A DNA stretch of 64,000 nt from Sva-07 sp963752815. GTDB taxonomy: Bacteria; Actinomycetota; Acidimicrobiia; Acidimicrobiales; Ilumatobacteraceae. Location of the stretch: assembly GCA_963752815.1 (NCBI GenBank), contig CAVVZI010000009.1, positions 251,130 through 315,129 of the forward strand, in the 5' to 3' direction. Below the pieces are notes generated by a model. The model made no database searches, was not told the origin of the DNA, and worked only from the letters and a program-made list of their open reading frames with translations. The first letter of the stretch is position 1. Each line of letters starts with the position of its first letter. The translations under genes were made by a program, and so were the position numbers. Shown here piece after piece: positions 63,245 through 64,000 of the stretch.

Positions 63245-63859
63245 TCACCCGTTGCGGAGCAGGAGCTTCCGATTCGTCGCGACGATCCAGTCCTCGATCG
63301 CGTCGATCGACCAGCCGTAGCTGTCGGCGAGCAGCAGGGCGAAGCTGACGTCCGACGTCGCACTGAGTGTGGCGGCCGCGGCATCGACGGAAACCGTCGG
63401 ATCGAGCGCGTCGAGGTCGGCGAGCCGGGCGACGATCCGTCGCGCTCCCTCGACGTGACGACGGTGCCCCTCGGCCATCACGAGCGCCAGGTCGGGTTCG
63501 GCGGCCGCGCCGCTGACGAGGGCGCGCAGGATGTCGCCACAGTGCTCCAGGATCGAGCGGACCACCCGGGCCTGCACCGCCAGGATTTCCCCCGGGTCAT
63601 CCGAGCCGACTCCGGTGCCGACGATCGTGGCGACGTCGGCTTCCGCGTCGATCAGGTCGTTCAGCCGGGCGACGATCGCCTGCTTCGAGCCGATGCTGTC
63701 GTACACGGTCTGCGCTGACACACCCGCCGCCTCGGCGATGTCGCGCACGCTCGTGCGGCTGTAGCCGTTCTGGGCGAACAACCGCCGCGCCGCGCCGAGG
63801 ATCTCGTCGCGGGTGAGCTGCGCCTGGCGGGCCCGCAGGGTCGATGGCTGCTTCGGCAT
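63245..63859 (-). CDS. TetR-family transcriptional regulator
   Basis: 204 residues. N-terminal HTH: LTRDEILGAARRLFAQNGYS, RTSVRDIAEAAGVSAQTVYDSIGSKQAIVARL. C-terminal ligand domain is helical (ILEHCGDILRALVSGAAAEPDLA). Divergent from the gene that leaves the window on the right; its binding site is probably the inverted repeat in that promoter. The end is 65 bases from the phosphatase gene. Confidence 0.94.
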   Translation of the reverse strand: MPKQPSTLRARQAQLTRDEILGAARRLFAQNGYSRTSVRDIAEAAGVSAQTVYDSIGSKQAIVARLNDLIDAEADVATIVGTGVGSDDPGEILAVQARVVRSILEHCGDILRALVSGAAAEPDLALVMAEGHRRHVEGARRIVARLADLDALDPTVSVDAAAATLSATSDVSFALLLADSYGWSIDAIEDWIVATNRKLLLRNG

Positions 63860-63873
63860 TTCTCCGGTCTATC

Positions 63874-63903
63874 ACTTGACATCCGTGCAAGTTACTTTAT
63901 AGT
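63874..63903 (+). promoter_or_regulatory. Promoter and candidate TetR operator
   Basis: TTGACA (63876-63881), 16-base spacer, TATAGT (63898-63903), 46 bases before the ATG. ACTTG-N9-CAAGT (63874-63892) overlaps the -35 and spacer as a TetR-type inverted repeat, also close to the tetR start. Confidence 0.65.
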
Positions 63904-63949
63904 TGTTCCAGTCACCCGACACTCGATCAACCGAACCAGGAGAACACCA

Positions 63950-64000
63950 ATGACTCTCACCGACGCTCCCACCGCGACCGACGCGGCCGTGGTCGCCACC
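63950..64000 (+). CDS. start of an unknown gene (partial)
   Basis: Only 17 codons are seen (MTLTDAPTATDAAVVAT), cut by the right edge. CCAGGAGAA before the ATG is a good ribosome site. It is controlled by the promoter upstream and probably by the divergent TetR. Too little sequence to name a function. Confidence 0.7.
   Translation, partial: MTLTDAPTATDAAVVAT

Overview
High-GC, gene-dense DNA of an actinobacterium. The block tig-clpP-clpX-folC-ndk-mreB-mreC-mreD-mrdA-rodA-rne-rplU-rpmA is a typical actinobacterial arrangement. Together with the many GTG starts, glucosyl-3-phosphoglycerate synthase beside a FolP2-like protein, an ECF42-type sigma factor with its YCII partner, and Rossmann and alpha/beta-hydrolase rich accessory genes, it suggests Acidimicrobiia (Ilumatobacter-like). 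That placement is inference; no rRNA or tRNA gene was seen to anchor it.

Layout. 1-7 kb: a hydrolase-ACT fusion cut by the left edge, a CGNR regulator, an MFS-hydrolase fusion, a DUF3291 gene bracketed by two copies of a palindromic repeat, an aldo/keto reductase, a VOC protein and a WYL regulator. 7-10.3 kb: folate/glucosylglycerate block (FolP2-like, GpgP-like phosphatase, GpgS, FolB-FolK). 10.3-16.5 kb: kinase remnant, short-chain dehydrogenase, a large lipoprotein (ligand-binding domain, two peptidoglycan-binding repeats, fasciclin domain) and a Baeyer-Villiger monooxygenase-esterase fusion. 16.6-19.9 kb: peroxide defence (oxyR-ahpF-ahpC). 20-22.1 kb: Anbu protease paired with a DUF1704 metallopeptidase-like protein. 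22-25 kb: VOC-cupin fusion, SCO6745-like protein, hydrolase. 25-39.8 kb: the housekeeping block on the minus strand (ribosomal proteins, RNase E/G, rod-shape and wall synthesis, folate, Clp protease, trigger factor). 39.9-45.4 kb, plus strand: small protein, PhoD-like phosphatase, PAP2 phosphatase, PAP2-lipid kinase fusion, DUF1206 membrane protein. 45.4-51.4 kb: translationally coupled meta-cleavage-like aromatic catabolic operon with a MarR regulator and two copies of a TGTTGCAACA operator. 51.6-58.3 kb: ArsR-SRPBCC pair behind a near-consensus promoter, PPK2 and CHAD (polyphosphate), a PLP enzyme, ECF sigma plus YCII. 58.3-64 kb: STAS/SpoIIE partner switch, topoisomerase IB, ParB-like protein, phosphatase, TetR and the start of a divergent gene.

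Two properties run through the whole window. First, many intergenic gaps hold long, often perfect inverted repeats; several recur as recognisable families kilobases apart. Second, about eleven otherwise good genes, including the normally essential rodA and mrdA, carry single-base-type frame breaks. These look more like draft or long-read sequence errors than true pseudogenes. The affected genes are annotated as full-length CDS and the breaks are noted.
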